Notes: generated from the letters alone by a model not told the origin. A stretch of 64,000 nucleotides of DNA from Lacrimispora celerecrescens (GCF_000732605.1 NZ_JPME01000013.1:124001-188000); one strand, 5' to 3'. Positions 1-9,891 are shown, numbered from the stretch's first letter. Numbers and translations are program-made.

Positions 1-847
1 CAATAAAGGTGAACAACAGGCATTCCACCACAATGAAAAAAGCCTGTGCGCTTCCATACCCATATAGGCCCCTACGGAATAAATTGTTGTACATCAGGGT
101 TGCAGGTACTTCACTGGCATGGTTCGGACCGCCTCCGGTCATGACATAAATAAGATCAAAGGCCCTTAGAGAACCGGTAATGGAGAATATGACACAGGTC
201 TTGATAACCGGAGCCAGGAGAGGCAGTGTAATCTTTGTATTCACCTGCCACTTACTGGCACCATCGATTTGAGCTGCCTCATAATAATCCTGGGAAATGG
301 ATTTGATCCCAGCATAAAAAATCAGCATGTGGTAACCGATATACTGCCACACCGCAGGAATCAAAGTGGAAAGAAATGCGGTTTTGGGATTGGAAAGCCA
401 GGAATAGCTGAAATCAGAGGCTCCCAGAGCGCGGATTAAATGGTTTAGAAGACCATATTCGCTGTTAAACATCTTCATCCAAAGCTGACCGATTACCATA
501 CTGGAAATGACCACCGGCAAAAAGTAAACGGTGCGAAAGAACTTTTCTCCTTTTACCCCCCTAGCCAGAACCATCGCCAGTAAAAGGGAGATGGGAAGCT
601 GAATGAGTAAGGAGGCACCCACTAAAAGAAAGGAATTTAAAACAGCCTTCACAAAGTGGCGGTCCTCCGCAAACAGCCTAATATAATTCACAAGTCCGAT
701 GAACTTCATTTCCCCCATGCCATCGTACTGGAAAAGGCTGTAGGCTCCGGAAATAAAGAGGGGGATCATACTAAAGCTGATAAACAGGATGAGCGCAGGC
801 AGCACAAAGCAGGCCACAAATCTCTTTTTCCCCAACATGTTATTCAT
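1..847 (-). CDS. Sugar ABC transporter permease (MalF/UgpA type), cut by window edge
   Basis: Inner-membrane permease of a carbohydrate ABC importer; about 282 residues lie in the window and the C-terminus runs off base 1. Translation from the ATG at 847 (preceded by GGAGACTGATT) gives a short basic N-terminus (MNNMLGKKRF), then hydrophobic spans including a segment ending FISFSMIPLFISGAYSLF, and the cytoplasmic-loop signature EAAQIDGASKWQ...ITLPLLAP that contacts the ATPase. It lies 74 bases downstream of the solute-binding lipoprotein in the same orientation, so the two are one transporter operon. A hairpin between them may lower permease expression relative to the binding protein. The partner permease (MalG type) would be expected just beyond base 1. 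Substrate is not readable from sequence; the neighbouring GH94 phosphorylase suggests a glucan oligosaccharide. Confidence 0.9.
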   Translation of the reverse strand, partial: MNNMLGKKRFVACFVLPALILFISFSMIPLFISGAYSLFQYDGMGEMKFIGLVNYIRLFAEDRHFVKAVLNSFLLVGASLLIQLPISLLLAMVLARGVKGEKFFRTVYFLPVVISSMVIGQLWMKMFNSEYGLLNHLIRALGASDFSYSWLSNPKTAFLSTLIPAVWQYIGYHMLIFYAGIKSISQDYYEAAQIDGASKWQVNTKITLPLLAPVIKTCVIFSITGSLRAFDLIYVMTGGGPNHASEVPATLMYNNLFRRGLYGYGSAQAFFIVVECLLFTFI

Positions 848-877
848 AATCAGTCTCCTCTACTTTGGGCAAAAAAT

Positions 878-907
878 GGGTATCGCCCGGTTCTGTAAGC
901 GATACCC
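878..907 (-). terminator. Hairpin between binding-protein and permease genes
   Basis: GGGTATCGC pairs perfectly with GCGATACCC around a 12-base loop, and on the minus strand it is followed by ATTTTTTG. It sits just after the solute-binding protein stop. Partial termination here would give the excess of binding protein over permease usual in such operons (inference). Confidence 0.6.
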
Positions 908-920
908 CCTTTGCTCTTAC

Positions 921-2246
921 TTACTTATTGATAGCTGCTTCATGTTCCTTTATAAATTCACCCGTATCGGCGCCTGGAGCGAACAGGGTCTGCACCTGTT
1001 CATTGTGAATGGTGGCCGGTTCTGCATCAAGAGAGGTATCCCATGCAAGGACTGAGGTCTTTCCTTGAAAAAGGAGATCCTTGATCTGTACGAAAAGAGG
1101 ATTTAAGCCCTTTTCATCTACCTCAGTTTTCCAGCCGCTGAAACCAGTGCCTGACTCATAAGCAGCTTCACCCATCTTCTCATTTATGTAGATTGCAAAT
1201 TTAGCAGCCTCATCCGGATTCTTCGTGCTCTTATTCACCCAGAAGGATTCTACGAATCCGCCGCAATAATCGGTTTCATTTCCTTTGCCGGTAATCATGG
1301 GGATTTTCATTGCCACCACATCCTCCGGATTGATGGTAACGGCTTTATCTGTATAAATGCCGTTTGCAAACCAGCTTCCCATAAGTCTCATGGCCGCCCT
1401 TCCGGTTCCAAAGGCTGCATTGGCATCATCATTGCCCTGTTCCAGAGGATTGGCTCCAAATGCGCCCATCTTGTATAATTCCTGGACCTTATCAGCCGCT
1501 TCTGCATAGCCTTCTCCTTCAAAGGGAGCCTGACCGGTAAGCATCTTGTTGATTCCCTCTGCCCCTACGGTTCTTAGTGCCAGCGCCTGATAGATAAATG
1601 CTGCATTCCAGCCATCTTTTGCGCCAGAAGCCAGAGGGGTTACCCCGTCAAGAGCCTTCAGCTTTTCAACTGCGGCTACCAGCTTGTCGTATGTATCGGG
1701 TAACTCTGCTCCTGCCTGATCAAATAATGCCTTATTGCAGTATAAGGTCATATACCAGGAAAAGGAAGGAAGAGAATAGGTTTTTCCATTGTATTCAAAA
1801 GCTGCCGTGGACCCCTCTAAAAGTTTTCCCCTGATCTCGTCTGTGAGATAGGAATCCAACGGAAGGAGTTTATCCGCATTGATCATCTTTCTTGCGGTCC
1901 CTGCCCCCCAGTAATAGAACACATCAATTCCCTTTGCATCTCCAGCAAACTCTGCGGAAATCTTAGTTTTATAAGCCTCCGTATCCAGGGTCTGCGTGTT
2001 GATTTCCACATTGGGATTTTCCGCTAAGTAAGCGGCAACCGCCTCGTCATACTTTTTCTTTAATTCATTGGTATCGTTGGACCATTGGTGCCAGACATTT
2101 AATACGGTCTTTTCCGTCTTTCCCTCCCCCGAACTGCCGGCGTTTGTTGGAGCAGCACTGCCTTTGCTTCCACAGCCTGTCATACCTGCTGCCAGGGTTA
2201 AAGCCAATGCCACGGCTGAAACTCTTTTTAATAAACTTTTTTTCAT
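921..2246 (-). CDS. Extracellular solute-binding lipoprotein, family 1 (sugar ABC transporter)
   Basis: 441-residue substrate-binding component of a carbohydrate ABC importer, anchored to the outer face of the membrane. Residues 1-25 form a lipoprotein signal (MKKSLLKR, hydrophobic core, lipobox AAGMTGC); a low-complexity Ser/Gly/Thr linker follows, then the family-1 fold beginning TVLNVWHQWSND. Length is normal for the family. The start is fixed by AGGAGG seven bases upstream of ATG. It is transcribed after the two-component genes and before the permease, the standard Firmicute order of regulator, binding protein and permeases. The sugar is unknown. I see no oddity. Confidence 0.92.
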   Translation of the reverse strand: MKKSLLKRVSAVALALTLAAGMTGCGSKGSAAPTNAGSSGEGKTEKTVLNVWHQWSNDTNELKKKYDEAVAAYLAENPNVEINTQTLDTEAYKTKISAEFAGDAKGIDVFYYWGAGTARKMINADKLLPLDSYLTDEIRGKLLEGSTAAFEYNGKTYSLPSFSWYMTLYCNKALFDQAGAELPDTYDKLVAAVEKLKALDGVTPLASGAKDGWNAAFIYQALALRTVGAEGINKMLTGQAPFEGEGYAEAADKVQELYKMGAFGANPLEQGNDDANAAFGTGRAAMRLMGSWFANGIYTDKAVTINPEDVVAMKIPMITGKGNETDYCGGFVESFWVNKSTKNPDEAAKFAIYINEKMGEAAYESGTGFSGWKTEVDEKGLNPLFVQIKDLLFQGKTSVLAWDTSLDAEPATIHNEQVQTLFAPGADTGEFIKEHEAAINK

Positions 2247-2350
2247 CTCAATCTCCTCCTGGGTTTTCTTTGTTTCCTTCTGATATCAGTATACCGAAAC
2301 TCCTTTTTTAACTCAATTTAATATTTTGACCCAAAAGGTTAGAAATTTTA

Positions 2351-3919
2351 CTACCTTTGCTTATATTCCTTAACAGTCACTCCCACATGCTTTTTAAAGC
2401 AGATGCCAAAGTAATGGGAATCCCTAAATCCTACCTTTTCTGCTATTTCGTATACCTTAAAATCCGTTGTATTAAGAAGGCGGATCCCTTCTTCAATCCT
2501 TTTTTTCAGAACATATTCAATAAGGCTCTGACCTGCCTCTTTTTTAAACACCCTGCTTAAGTAGCTTTCATTGGAAAAGACTGCCGAAGCTACGGTTTTA
2601 AGAGAAAGCGCAGGATCACAAAAGTTTTTATCGATATATTCCAGCGCCTCGTTTACCACCTTATTTCCCTGCTTTGCTTTCTTGCTGTTATGATAGTTTA
2701 ATATCATATGGATGGATTCTTCCAAAAACGGACGGCACTCCTCCACGGTCTGAATGGATTGTATGGATTCATACAGACGGTCTTCTCCTATAAGCTGTTC
2801 CAAGCTGACCCCATACTTATTAAGGGTACTTCCGGCCTTAGACATTAAATCCATAACCGTAAGCCTTAAATATTCCACTTCCGTTACCCTTGAATTCCTG
2901 ACTACTTCCACATAATCCTCGATTGCGGCAGACACCCTGTCGGAAATTCCATTGGTCAGGGAAAAAAGGAAGTCCTCCCAGTCAAAGGCCAGCTTATCCG
3001 GATTTTTTTCCATAATATGCATGTATTCTTCGTATGTGATGATCCGGTTATCCCCTAAAAGCACCGATGCACTAAGGGCATGTTCCGACTCGGCAAAAGC
3101 CTTTGCAATTCCCTCATAGCCCTCATGGCTGCGGCTGATGCCAATGGTGGAAACCATATGGTTCTCCTTAAGCCTTTGATGGATTTGCCGTGCAATTTCC
3201 CCGCTGTCCTTTAGTCGCCTGACTGTACAAAACAAAATTATATTTTTCATGTAGTGAAGAAAAGATATGGTTCCGTCAATGGGATCCCTGCCTAGGAGTT
3301 CCATGGCCCTTTTATGAAGGCTTCCGTCTGCCTCCCCTGACCGTTCCTCTTTTAAATGAATATTTAAGCAGCAGCACCCTTTTAGCATCGCTTCGCAGTC
3401 ATAGGCAAGAAGCTTTTTCTCCGCTTCCTCCTCACTGGTACGCTTTTCCACCAGCCGTTGAAAAAAACTTTCCATTATAATGTCCTGATCGGCGGAAACG
3501 CTCTGCTTTAACATCTCCACCTCTTTGCGCCGGGCCTTTTCTTTTATGATTTTCCCCCTGATCTTAAGAGCGATTTCCATCAGCTCATTCATATCAATGG
3601 GTTTTAAAAGAAAATCTTCTACTCCCAGCTTTACCGCCCGCCTTGCATATTCAAACTCCCGGTATCCTGTAATCATAATTACATGAATGCTCTCATCCAA
3701 TGCTGAAATATGTTCCGCGAGCTCCAGACCATCCATATGGGGCATATTGATATCAGTTAAAACCAACTCCGGCTTTCTGTATTTTATAAATTCCAATGCT
3801 TCCGTACCAGAGGAAACCTCCCCAATGACTGAAAAACCATAATCTTCCCAAGGAAATCCTCGTTTGATCAGCACCCGTTCCAGTTTTTCATCATCCACAA
3901 TCAGTACCTTGATCTCCAT
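2351..3919 (-). CDS. YesN-like response regulator with AraC-type DNA-binding domain
   Basis: 522-residue transcription regulator. Residues 1-120 are a receiver domain (VLIVDDEKLER at the start, phospho-acceptor Asp near 55 in VLTDINMPHMDG, Lys in FLLKPID). A long variable middle follows, and about the last 100 residues form two AraC-type helix-turn-helix units (KNFCDPALSLKTVASAV, then the second motif near EIAEKVGFRDSHYFGICFKK). The gene overlaps the kinase gene by 29 bases, so the two are translationally coupled. In known systems of this class the pair senses an oligosaccharide outside the cell and activates the adjacent transporter and enzyme genes; here those would be the ABC transporter and the GH94 phosphorylase (inference from position). 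Confidence 0.92.
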   Translation of the reverse strand: MEIKVLIVDDEKLERVLIKRGFPWEDYGFSVIGEVSSGTEALEFIKYRKPELVLTDINMPHMDGLELAEHISALDESIHVIMITGYREFEYARRAVKLGVEDFLLKPIDMNELMEIALKIRGKIIKEKARRKEVEMLKQSVSADQDIIMESFFQRLVEKRTSEEEAEKKLLAYDCEAMLKGCCCLNIHLKEERSGEADGSLHKRAMELLGRDPIDGTISFLHYMKNIILFCTVRRLKDSGEIARQIHQRLKENHMVSTIGISRSHEGYEGIAKAFAESEHALSASVLLGDNRIITYEEYMHIMEKNPDKLAFDWEDFLFSLTNGISDRVSAAIEDYVEVVRNSRVTEVEYLRLTVMDLMSKAGSTLNKYGVSLEQLIGEDRLYESIQSIQTVEECRPFLEESIHMILNYHNSKKAKQGNKVVNEALEYIDKNFCDPALSLKTVASAVFSNESYLSRVFKKEAGQSLIEYVLKKRIEEGIRLLNTTDFKVYEIAEKVGFRDSHYFGICFKKHVGVTVKEYKQR

Positions 3920-5630
3920 GTTCCAACCCCTTTGCTTCCATACGCTTTACTCTTACTGCTATTTCCGTTCCATTTCCAATCTCACTGTGAATAAGGACCG
4001 GCTGCCTGATCCCATGATAGAGGGTAATCCGCTGTTTTAAGTTATAAAGGCCGAATCCCGACTTACCGGTCACGGTCTTTCCTTCCATGATTTCTTCGAT
4101 CTTTTCCTCGCTCATGCCCACCCCGTCATCAGACACCAGAAAAATAATTTCATCCTCATCGGAAAAGGCCTTGATGGAAATAGTTCCTTTTCCTTCCCTG
4201 GGCTTAATTCCATGGTGAACGGCATTCTCCACCAAAGGCTGTAACAGCAGCTTTAATATCCTGCAATCCTTAACCTCTTCTTCCACGTCCACCTCTACCT
4301 TTATTTCATTGTCATAGCGGATATTTAAGATGGTTAAGTAGCTTTGTATACAACTTATTTCATCCTTAACCGTAATAAAATCCAATCCGCTGTTTAAGCT
4401 GTTCCTGTAAAAGCTTCCCAGGGCCTGGGTCATTTTAAAGCAATTGTCATAATCCCGCATGAGAGCAAGGGCGGATACCGCATCAAGGGTATTGTATAGA
4501 AAATGGGGATTAATCTGAGCCTGGAGCAAATCCAGTTCCACCTTTGCAATGATCTGCTCTTCTTCTTTTACCTTTTGGATCAGGCTTTTAATGGATCTTG
4601 CCATATGATTAAATACACGCTTCAGATTATTGATTTCGTTTTTCTGCCGGTCCACCTCCATTTCATCAAACTGGCCCTTTTCCACCAGCATCATATGCTT
4701 TTCCACCTTTAATAAGGGATGGAAGATAAAACGGGTGAGCATGACCGAGCAGACAAAGACAAAAGCAACATTCATACACATGATCAACAGGATGATCGTG
4801 GAATAATAGGGCGCCATAGCGGTCATGTTATCCAGCTGAAAAGATCCGGCCAGCTTCCAGTTTTCTATGCCGATGTCCTGGGTGATCACCAGCCGGTTTT
4901 CACCGGTCCGCTGTCCGGGATTCCCAGGGGCCACAATGTATTCGCCCTCATCGCCCAGAATATAAAAGTCACTGTCACTGGAATTGCTGACCCCATTAAA
5001 GTAATTGCGTATTGTTTCCTCATTGACCGTAACCAGCAGGATGGCCAAAGGTTTATATGTATTTTCATCCCGGATCTCCCGGATGTAGGTAATATAAGGG
5101 GTGTCTCCATAAAATTCAATAACCCCCTCACTGCCTTTCATAAAAAAACCGTTTCCCCTGTGCTCACTTAAGTGCCGGTACCACTCAGAATCCAGAATCT
5201 TTTCTCCGTATATGCCCTTGGGTGTTTTTTTATAAGAGCTGTACACATTATGATAAGAATCCATAATCAGAACGCTGGAGATGTATTCCCCTGACAAGAT
5301 CATATTCACCAGACTCTGCTTGATGGTTCTCTGAATAGACGGATCAATGGCCCTGTTATCCACATTTCTTAACGCCTCTTGAACATTTCTGTCAAAGTAG
5401 ATCAGGTTTGAGAACTGGGTCACATTATCAAAAATCAGGGACAAATTTCCCTTAAGGGCGCTGACCGTCTGAGTACCTGCTCCCATAATTTCTCTTTTCG
5501 TGTAGGAGGTATTAATGACAGATATGACCGAAAAGGTGATTACAAAGGATAATAATACGACCGTTAAATACATAATCAGGATCTTTGTCTTAATCCTCAT
5601 ATTTTTCCAAGCATCCATCAGACCAGCCAT
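3891..5630 (-). CDS. YesM-like sensor histidine kinase
   Basis: 579-residue membrane sensor kinase. A transmembrane helix near residues 15-38 and another near 275-300 flank an extracytoplasmic sensor of about 230 residues (dCache-like by position). A HAMP segment follows (FIFHPLLKVEKHM). The kinase region carries the LytS/YesM-type phospho-acceptor motif INPHFLYNTLD with His near residue 376, and an ATP-binding domain with LLQPLVENAVHHGI, DDGVGM and GFGLYNLKQR. It presumably phosphorylates the overlapping response regulator. The sensor domain is the best place to look for the ligand of the locus. Confidence 0.92.
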   Translation of the reverse strand: MAGLMDAWKNMRIKTKILIMYLTVVLLSFVITFSVISVINTSYTKREIMGAGTQTVSALKGNLSLIFDNVTQFSNLIYFDRNVQEALRNVDNRAIDPSIQRTIKQSLVNMILSGEYISSVLIMDSYHNVYSSYKKTPKGIYGEKILDSEWYRHLSEHRGNGFFMKGSEGVIEFYGDTPYITYIREIRDENTYKPLAILLVTVNEETIRNYFNGVSNSSDSDFYILGDEGEYIVAPGNPGQRTGENRLVITQDIGIENWKLAGSFQLDNMTAMAPYYSTIILLIMCMNVAFVFVCSVMLTRFIFHPLLKVEKHMMLVEKGQFDEMEVDRQKNEINNLKRVFNHMARSIKSLIQKVKEEEQIIAKVELDLLQAQINPHFLYNTLDAVSALALMRDYDNCFKMTQALGSFYRNSLNSGLDFITVKDEISCIQSYLTILNIRYDNEIKVEVDVEEEVKDCRILKLLLQPLVENAVHHGIKPREGKGTISIKAFSDEDEIIFLVSDDGVGMSEEKIEEIMEGKTVTGKSGFGLYNLKQRITLYHGIRQPVLIHSEIGNGTEIAVRVKRMEAKGLEHGDQGTDCG

Positions 5631-5688
5631 AGCAACCTCCCACTCATATGATTTTTCACCCTTATTCTAGCGAGTTTGGCAGGGGATG

Positions 5689-6093
5689 TCAAAAGAAAGT
5701 TCGAATTGCCTCAATCTGCTCCCTGTTTAAAAGCTCAGTAGGGGAATTCTTATCGCAGGTATCCTGATTTTCTATAATAAGGACGCTCCCTTCCTCATCC
5801 AGGGCATGGGTGTGCCAGACGCCTTTTTTCACATTATAAAGCTGGTTTTTCTCCATTTTCACACATTCCACCACTTCAGGCCGTTCCCCATTCCCGCCTG
5901 AGATCAGGACGCAGCTGCCTTCCAGCAATACAAATACCTCATCTGTTTCCAGGTGCCTCTGCATGGAGTTAAGACGGTCCGCTCTTACGTCATCACAAAA
6001 CTTAAGCACCGCCACTCTCCATGTCTGATAATCTACAAGAGGGGTATATCCCTCCCTCGAAATCTTTATAATATCAATCAATTCTCTTTTCAT
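5689..6093 (-). CDS. Small single-domain cupin protein
   Basis: 134-residue protein with one cupin barrel. Metal-ligand candidates are visible: His47, Glu49 and Glu52 in the first cupin motif (RHLETDEVFVLLEG) and His94/His96 in the second (GVWHTHAL). It has no signal peptide, so it is cytosolic. It lies between the GH94 gene and the kinase gene in the same orientation, so it probably belongs to the sugar locus. Its role may be sugar isomerisation, epimerisation or ligand sensing; the sequence does not decide. Start supported by AGGAGG upstream of ATG. Confidence 0.75.
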   Translation of the reverse strand: MKRELIDIIKISREGYTPLVDYQTWRVAVLKFCDDVRADRLNSMQRHLETDEVFVLLEGSCVLISGGNGERPEVVECVKMEKNQLYNVKKGVWHTHALDEEGSVLIIENQDTCDKNSPTELLNREQIEAIRTFF

Positions 6094-6157
6094 TTTTTCC
6101 TCCTAAATAAAGCAAATATTCCCAACCGTTTTCATACTCAGCTCTGAACACTGACTA

Positions 6158-8857
6158 TTATTCTAAATTCAAATCGACCGTGATGATATGGAGCTCCTGA
6201 TCCGGCAGATTTAATAGTTCTTCTCTCTTAATGCTCCAATCCCCACCAATCCGGTAAGGAACCCCATTTAAAGAAATACCGGTAATCCCATAGACATCCG
6301 GGTCCAAATTCCGAGGATTTCTATAAATGACCTTTAGGTTTTTTCCGGCAAATATGAGAGAAACCGAAGCCTCATGCTGATTGTCAAACTGTTCCTTCAA
6401 CAGCTGGGGTTTAAAAACCAGGCTCCCATAATGTCCTCTGATTCCAAACATCTCAGTGACAACCGTAACCAGATACCAGCTGGCGGCTCCTGTCAGATAG
6501 TGATACATTCCTCTTCCCCCGGCATCCACGTACTCAGGAATTCCCGGATATATCCTGCTCTTTTCGGAATCGCTGCAATGGTCAAATAAGGACATAAGGG
6601 CATGATATCCTTCCTTTGAAGCGTTACGCCGGTATAAGGCATTCCCGAACATGGTGGACATGTGGGAGAATACGGCCCCGTTTTCCTTGTGCCCATAAGC
6701 AAACCCAAACATCCTGCCTAAATCCATTTTTACCTCATGGAAATCCGTATTTAAGCGGTATCCTCCGATTTCCTTTCTGTACAGGTGGGCATCGGAAGCC
6801 TTCACAATCTCTTTGACCTGCCGGTCTGTCGCAACTCCCGACATGAGGGAAAATACCTGACTGGTGAGCATCATGCGAACCCCTGCTCCAGTTTCACCCT
6901 CCACTTTATTTCCGGAATTGTCGTAGTATCCGTTATACCAGCCAAACCCTTCCCTTGAAGTGACCCATTCCGTTTCCCGTATATGATCATAGATCCAGGA
7001 AGCCTTTGCCCGCAAATCAGCCTGTAATTCCTCTCCTTTTATAATTGCCTTTTTTCCTGAAATAGAATGGGAGCAGTCTCTGCAATAACGGGCAAGTACT
7101 TCCTGCTTCTTTCTGATGTCATCATAAACTGTCCTGTCCCCTGCCATCAGCTGCCTTACTTCTTCCGCAACTTCAAATTCCTCCACTCCCTGCACTTTCA
7201 TCTCTTCCAGGAAATCGGCAAGCCCCTTTAGATTATACCCATACATACAGGTAAAGGCTACGCTCTCTCCTCTTTGGGAAGCTAAGTCCAGGGCATCATT
7301 CCAGTCCGCGCCCCTGATCCTGATATGGTTGTGCTCTCCAACATCATAAAAGGATGTAAGGTTCTGAACCAGCAGATGCTCCAGAATGGTTCCTGAATAA
7401 ATCTGATCCTTGTCAGCCCGCTGCCGTTCCCCGTCTTCTGTCGTCCACTTAAGATCCTTATCCTCTCCGCGGCAGATTTGCATATCCTTAAAATAGCTGT
7501 TGTTTTCCAGCAGGATCCCAAGATCTCCGGTCTGGTGGATATATAATTCCGTGGTCAGAAAGGGCCATACCCCATGGTCCATCCAGACCCTTGTAATGTT
7601 GTTTCTATCCGCAATAAACTCTCCCTGCCCGTTTCCAATGATTGTGGCATTGGTCCCATCCATTCGTACCCCGCCAAAATTATCAATAAGCATCTGGCGG
7701 ACCCCCGACGAGTCCATCATCAGCAATGCCAGACAGTCCTGCCATAAATCTCTCCAACCTCTTCCACCTTTTCCATAGTCATGATGGGGTAAAAAGGAGC
7801 AGCCATAAATTCTTCGAAGCATGGGCTGAAAGCTTACCCAGCGCATCCAACGGTCGAAAACAGAGTTACCTGTGCGAAACCTCACATTGACCTTTTGGTT
7901 CCAATATTCTTTCGTCTGTTCCCAGGAACTGTCAAATGCTCTTTCATTTAGAAACTGCTCACAGCTATGTATCAGTTCTTCTTCTGAATTTCCATATCCC
8001 ATAGCCACAAAATAGGTTATCTTTTCCTTCGGCCCTATCCTGCATTCTTGAAAGCAAAGTCCTCCCAGAGCTTCATAGCCGCCTGTCTCATAATCCATCC
8101 CCTGAGGCTTTAAAGGGATTTCATATAAAGCTTTTGGATTTTCAAGATTGCCGCCTTCTCCTGTAAAGTCCTCTAAAACAGGGTAATATCCCACAGGGCG
8201 CTGGGATTCATTTCCTCCAAATACACCGTAAGACCGGTGGTTCCTCTTATGACCCCGTTCATCAAAGGTCATAGTGGGTGTCACGATGACTCCGGAAGAC
8301 TTCGTCTTAATTCTATGGAGAAGAGATGTCACATGCCGGTGGTCCCTGATATTATCCGCAGAACGGGCATAGAGAGGAATGGCTGTGACTACCTGAAGAC
8401 ATTTATATTCTTCCGAGATATTTTCTATCTGGATTTTCATCAGCTCCACCTTCTCCCCGGTGGCCGGAACAAGGCTGTTAATTACCCCTTTTATACCCAG
8501 ATGTTTTGAAGTTCTGGTTACCTTATGATGCATGAAGCCCGCTTCCACAGCCACCGGTTCCTTGTTATCAGAAAAAAGCTGGGCCTGCTGCCAGGAAGAA
8601 CGGCCGGTAAGAGACCATAATTCCGTTCCATCAATCCTGCACCATACATTTCTGGAGGATTTGTCGTTATGTAAACTTTCACAGCTGACAGGAGGCATGA
8701 AAAAGGAATTCTGATCCATCTTGCTGTCCCCTCCCAGATCAGGAGAGACACAGCTCATTACCCCGGACTCATTTGCCAGGGGAAAATATAAATAGCTGGT
8801 CAGATCCGGATTTTCCACATAAAAATCACCCTGATTTCCTTTAAACTCATATTTCAT
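6158..8857 (-). CDS. GH94-family glycoside phosphorylase (cellobiose/laminaribiose phosphorylase-like)
   Basis: About 899-residue cytosolic phosphorylase that would split a beta-glucoside with inorganic phosphate to give a sugar 1-phosphate. Visible family features: an N-terminal beta-sandwich beginning MKYEFKGNQGDFYVENP, the catalytic-barrel segment GRGWRDLWQDCLALL, the ADWNDAL segment (the usual WND acid site of GH94, near residue 520), and the late stretch TGAASWYLVTVVTEMFGIRG. I placed the start at the second ATG (8857): the first ATG at 8869 directly abuts its only purine-rich sequence. The length exceeds classical cellobiose phosphorylases (about 800 residues) and resembles longer laminaribiose or oligoglucan phosphorylases, so the substrate remains open. 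It is first in the minus-strand sugar cluster. Confidence 0.85.
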   Translation of the reverse strand: MKYEFKGNQGDFYVENPDLTSYLYFPLANESGVMSCVSPDLGGDSKMDQNSFFMPPVSCESLHNDKSSRNVWCRIDGTELWSLTGRSSWQQAQLFSDNKEPVAVEAGFMHHKVTRTSKHLGIKGVINSLVPATGEKVELMKIQIENISEEYKCLQVVTAIPLYARSADNIRDHRHVTSLLHRIKTKSSGVIVTPTMTFDERGHKRNHRSYGVFGGNESQRPVGYYPVLEDFTGEGGNLENPKALYEIPLKPQGMDYETGGYEALGGLCFQECRIGPKEKITYFVAMGYGNSEEELIHSCEQFLNERAFDSSWEQTKEYWNQKVNVRFRTGNSVFDRWMRWVSFQPMLRRIYGCSFLPHHDYGKGGRGWRDLWQDCLALLMMDSSGVRQMLIDNFGGVRMDGTNATIIGNGQGEFIADRNNITRVWMDHGVWPFLTTELYIHQTGDLGILLENNSYFKDMQICRGEDKDLKWTTEDGERQRADKDQIYSGTILEHLLVQNLTSFYDVGEHNHIRIRGADWNDALDLASQRGESVAFTCMYGYNLKGLADFLEEMKVQGVEEFEVAEEVRQLMAGDRTVYDDIRKKQEVLARYCRDCSHSISGKKAIIKGEELQADLRAKASWIYDHIRETEWVTSREGFGWYNGYYDNSGNKVEGETGAGVRMMLTSQVFSLMSGVATDRQVKEIVKASDAHLYRKEIGGYRLNTDFHEVKMDLGRMFGFAYGHKENGAVFSHMSTMFGNALYRRNASKEGYHALMSLFDHCSDSEKSRIYPGIPEYVDAGGRGMYHYLTGAASWYLVTVVTEMFGIRGHYGSLVFKPQLLKEQFDNQHEASVSLIFAGKNLKVIYRNPRNLDPDVYGITGISLNGVPYRIGGDWSIKREELLNLPDQELHIITVDLNLE

Positions 8858-8998
8858 CCCAATTTCCATCCTTTCATACCGGTAGTTTTCTTAAAGTATA
8901 TCCCAGGTGGATGGATTACTAAATTTAATTATTTTGCTGAAAAGGTGATTTTTTTTACTTTATCAAATTCGTTTTGTTAAAAACTCCGTTTCTCTGCG

Positions 8999-9027
8999 TT
9001 GCTTTTCTCCCTGGGATTGATTATAAT
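8999..9027 (+). promoter_or_regulatory. Sigma-A-type promoter for the PHP phosphatase and serine dehydratase genes
   Basis: TTGCTT and TATAAT separated by exactly 17 bases, ending 27 bases before the plus-strand ATG at 9055. A good AGGAG follows. The 185-base gap also has to hold the divergent promoter of the sugar locus, which I could not place with confidence. Confidence 0.7.
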
Positions 9028-9054
9028 GAATTTAATTTTTGAAAGGAGAACCCC

Positions 9055-9852
9055 ATGCTGCCAGATTATCATTTTCATACAAATTTTTCAGGAGACTCCG
9101 ACACCCCAATGCGGGATCATTTAGAGCAGGCCATAAACCTTGGAATGACCTCCCTCTGTGTGACAGATCACCATGATTATGACGTGGACTCTATCATCGA
9201 TTTTACGCTTCAGACGGATCAGTATTTTGAAGCGATGTCTGCTTTAAGGGAAGAATACAAAGACCGGATTGACCTTCGCATAGGAATCGAGCTGGGTCTT
9301 CAGACTCATTTAACAGAATACTACAGGGAATTGCTATCAAGCTATCCCTTTGACTTCGTCATCGGCTCCACTCACTTTATTAACAGAAAGGATCCTGCTT
9401 ATCCCGTATTTTTTGAAGGAAGAAAGGAACAGGAAGCATATCTTCAGTATTTCCAGGCTACACTGGATAATGTGAAAAATATAGACAACTATGACGTAGC
9501 CGGCCATATCGACTACATCGTCCGTTATGGCCCGAATAAGGCTCGCTATTACAGCTACGAAGCATACCGGGATATTCTAGATGACATTTTAAGAGCAATT
9601 ATAGAGCGGGGAAAAGGAATTGAATGCAACACAGCCGGTTTCCGAAAAGGAATCGGACAGCCAAACCCCTGTGCTGCTATTATAAAGCGCTATAAAGAAT
9701 TAGGCGGGGAGATCATAACCATCGGTTCCGACGCCCATATAACAGAAGATTTAGGAGCAGATTTTCAGACAGCGGGAGAACTTCTTAAGCAATGCGGATT
9801 TTCTTATTATACGGAGTTCCGGGGACGAAAACCGGAATTCAAACCCTTGTAA
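9055..9852 (+). CDS. PHP-domain phosphatase, HisJ-like (histidinol-phosphatase family)
   Basis: 265-residue cytosolic metallo-phosphatase of the polymerase-and-histidinol-phosphatase fold. Metal-binding motifs are intact: DYHFHTNFSGDS at the N-terminus, VTDHHDYD near residue 40, the GIELGLQ segment, GSTHFI, AGHIDYI, and the C-terminal GSDAH. Length and motifs match HisJ enzymes that dephosphorylate histidinol phosphate, but no other histidine-pathway gene is nearby, so another small phosphate substrate is possible. A strong promoter lies just upstream and the serine dehydratase genes follow after a 39-base gap. Confidence 0.85.
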   Translation: MLPDYHFHTNFSGDSDTPMRDHLEQAINLGMTSLCVTDHHDYDVDSIIDFTLQTDQYFEAMSALREEYKDRIDLRIGIELGLQTHLTEYYRELLSSYPFDFVIGSTHFINRKDPAYPVFFEGRKEQEAYLQYFQATLDNVKNIDNYDVAGHIDYIVRYGPNKARYYSYEAYRDILDDILRAIIERGKGIECNTAGFRKGIGQPNPCAAIIKRYKELGGEIITIGSDAHITEDLGADFQTAGELLKQCGFSYYTEFRGRKPEFKPL

Positions 9853-9891
9853 ACAGATAAGAGAAATAATACTTGAAATTGGAGAATTGCC

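Noticed and set aside
4719-5171. Open frame of 150 codons antisense to the histidine kinase
   Set aside because: Shadow of the kinase gene with no independent support.
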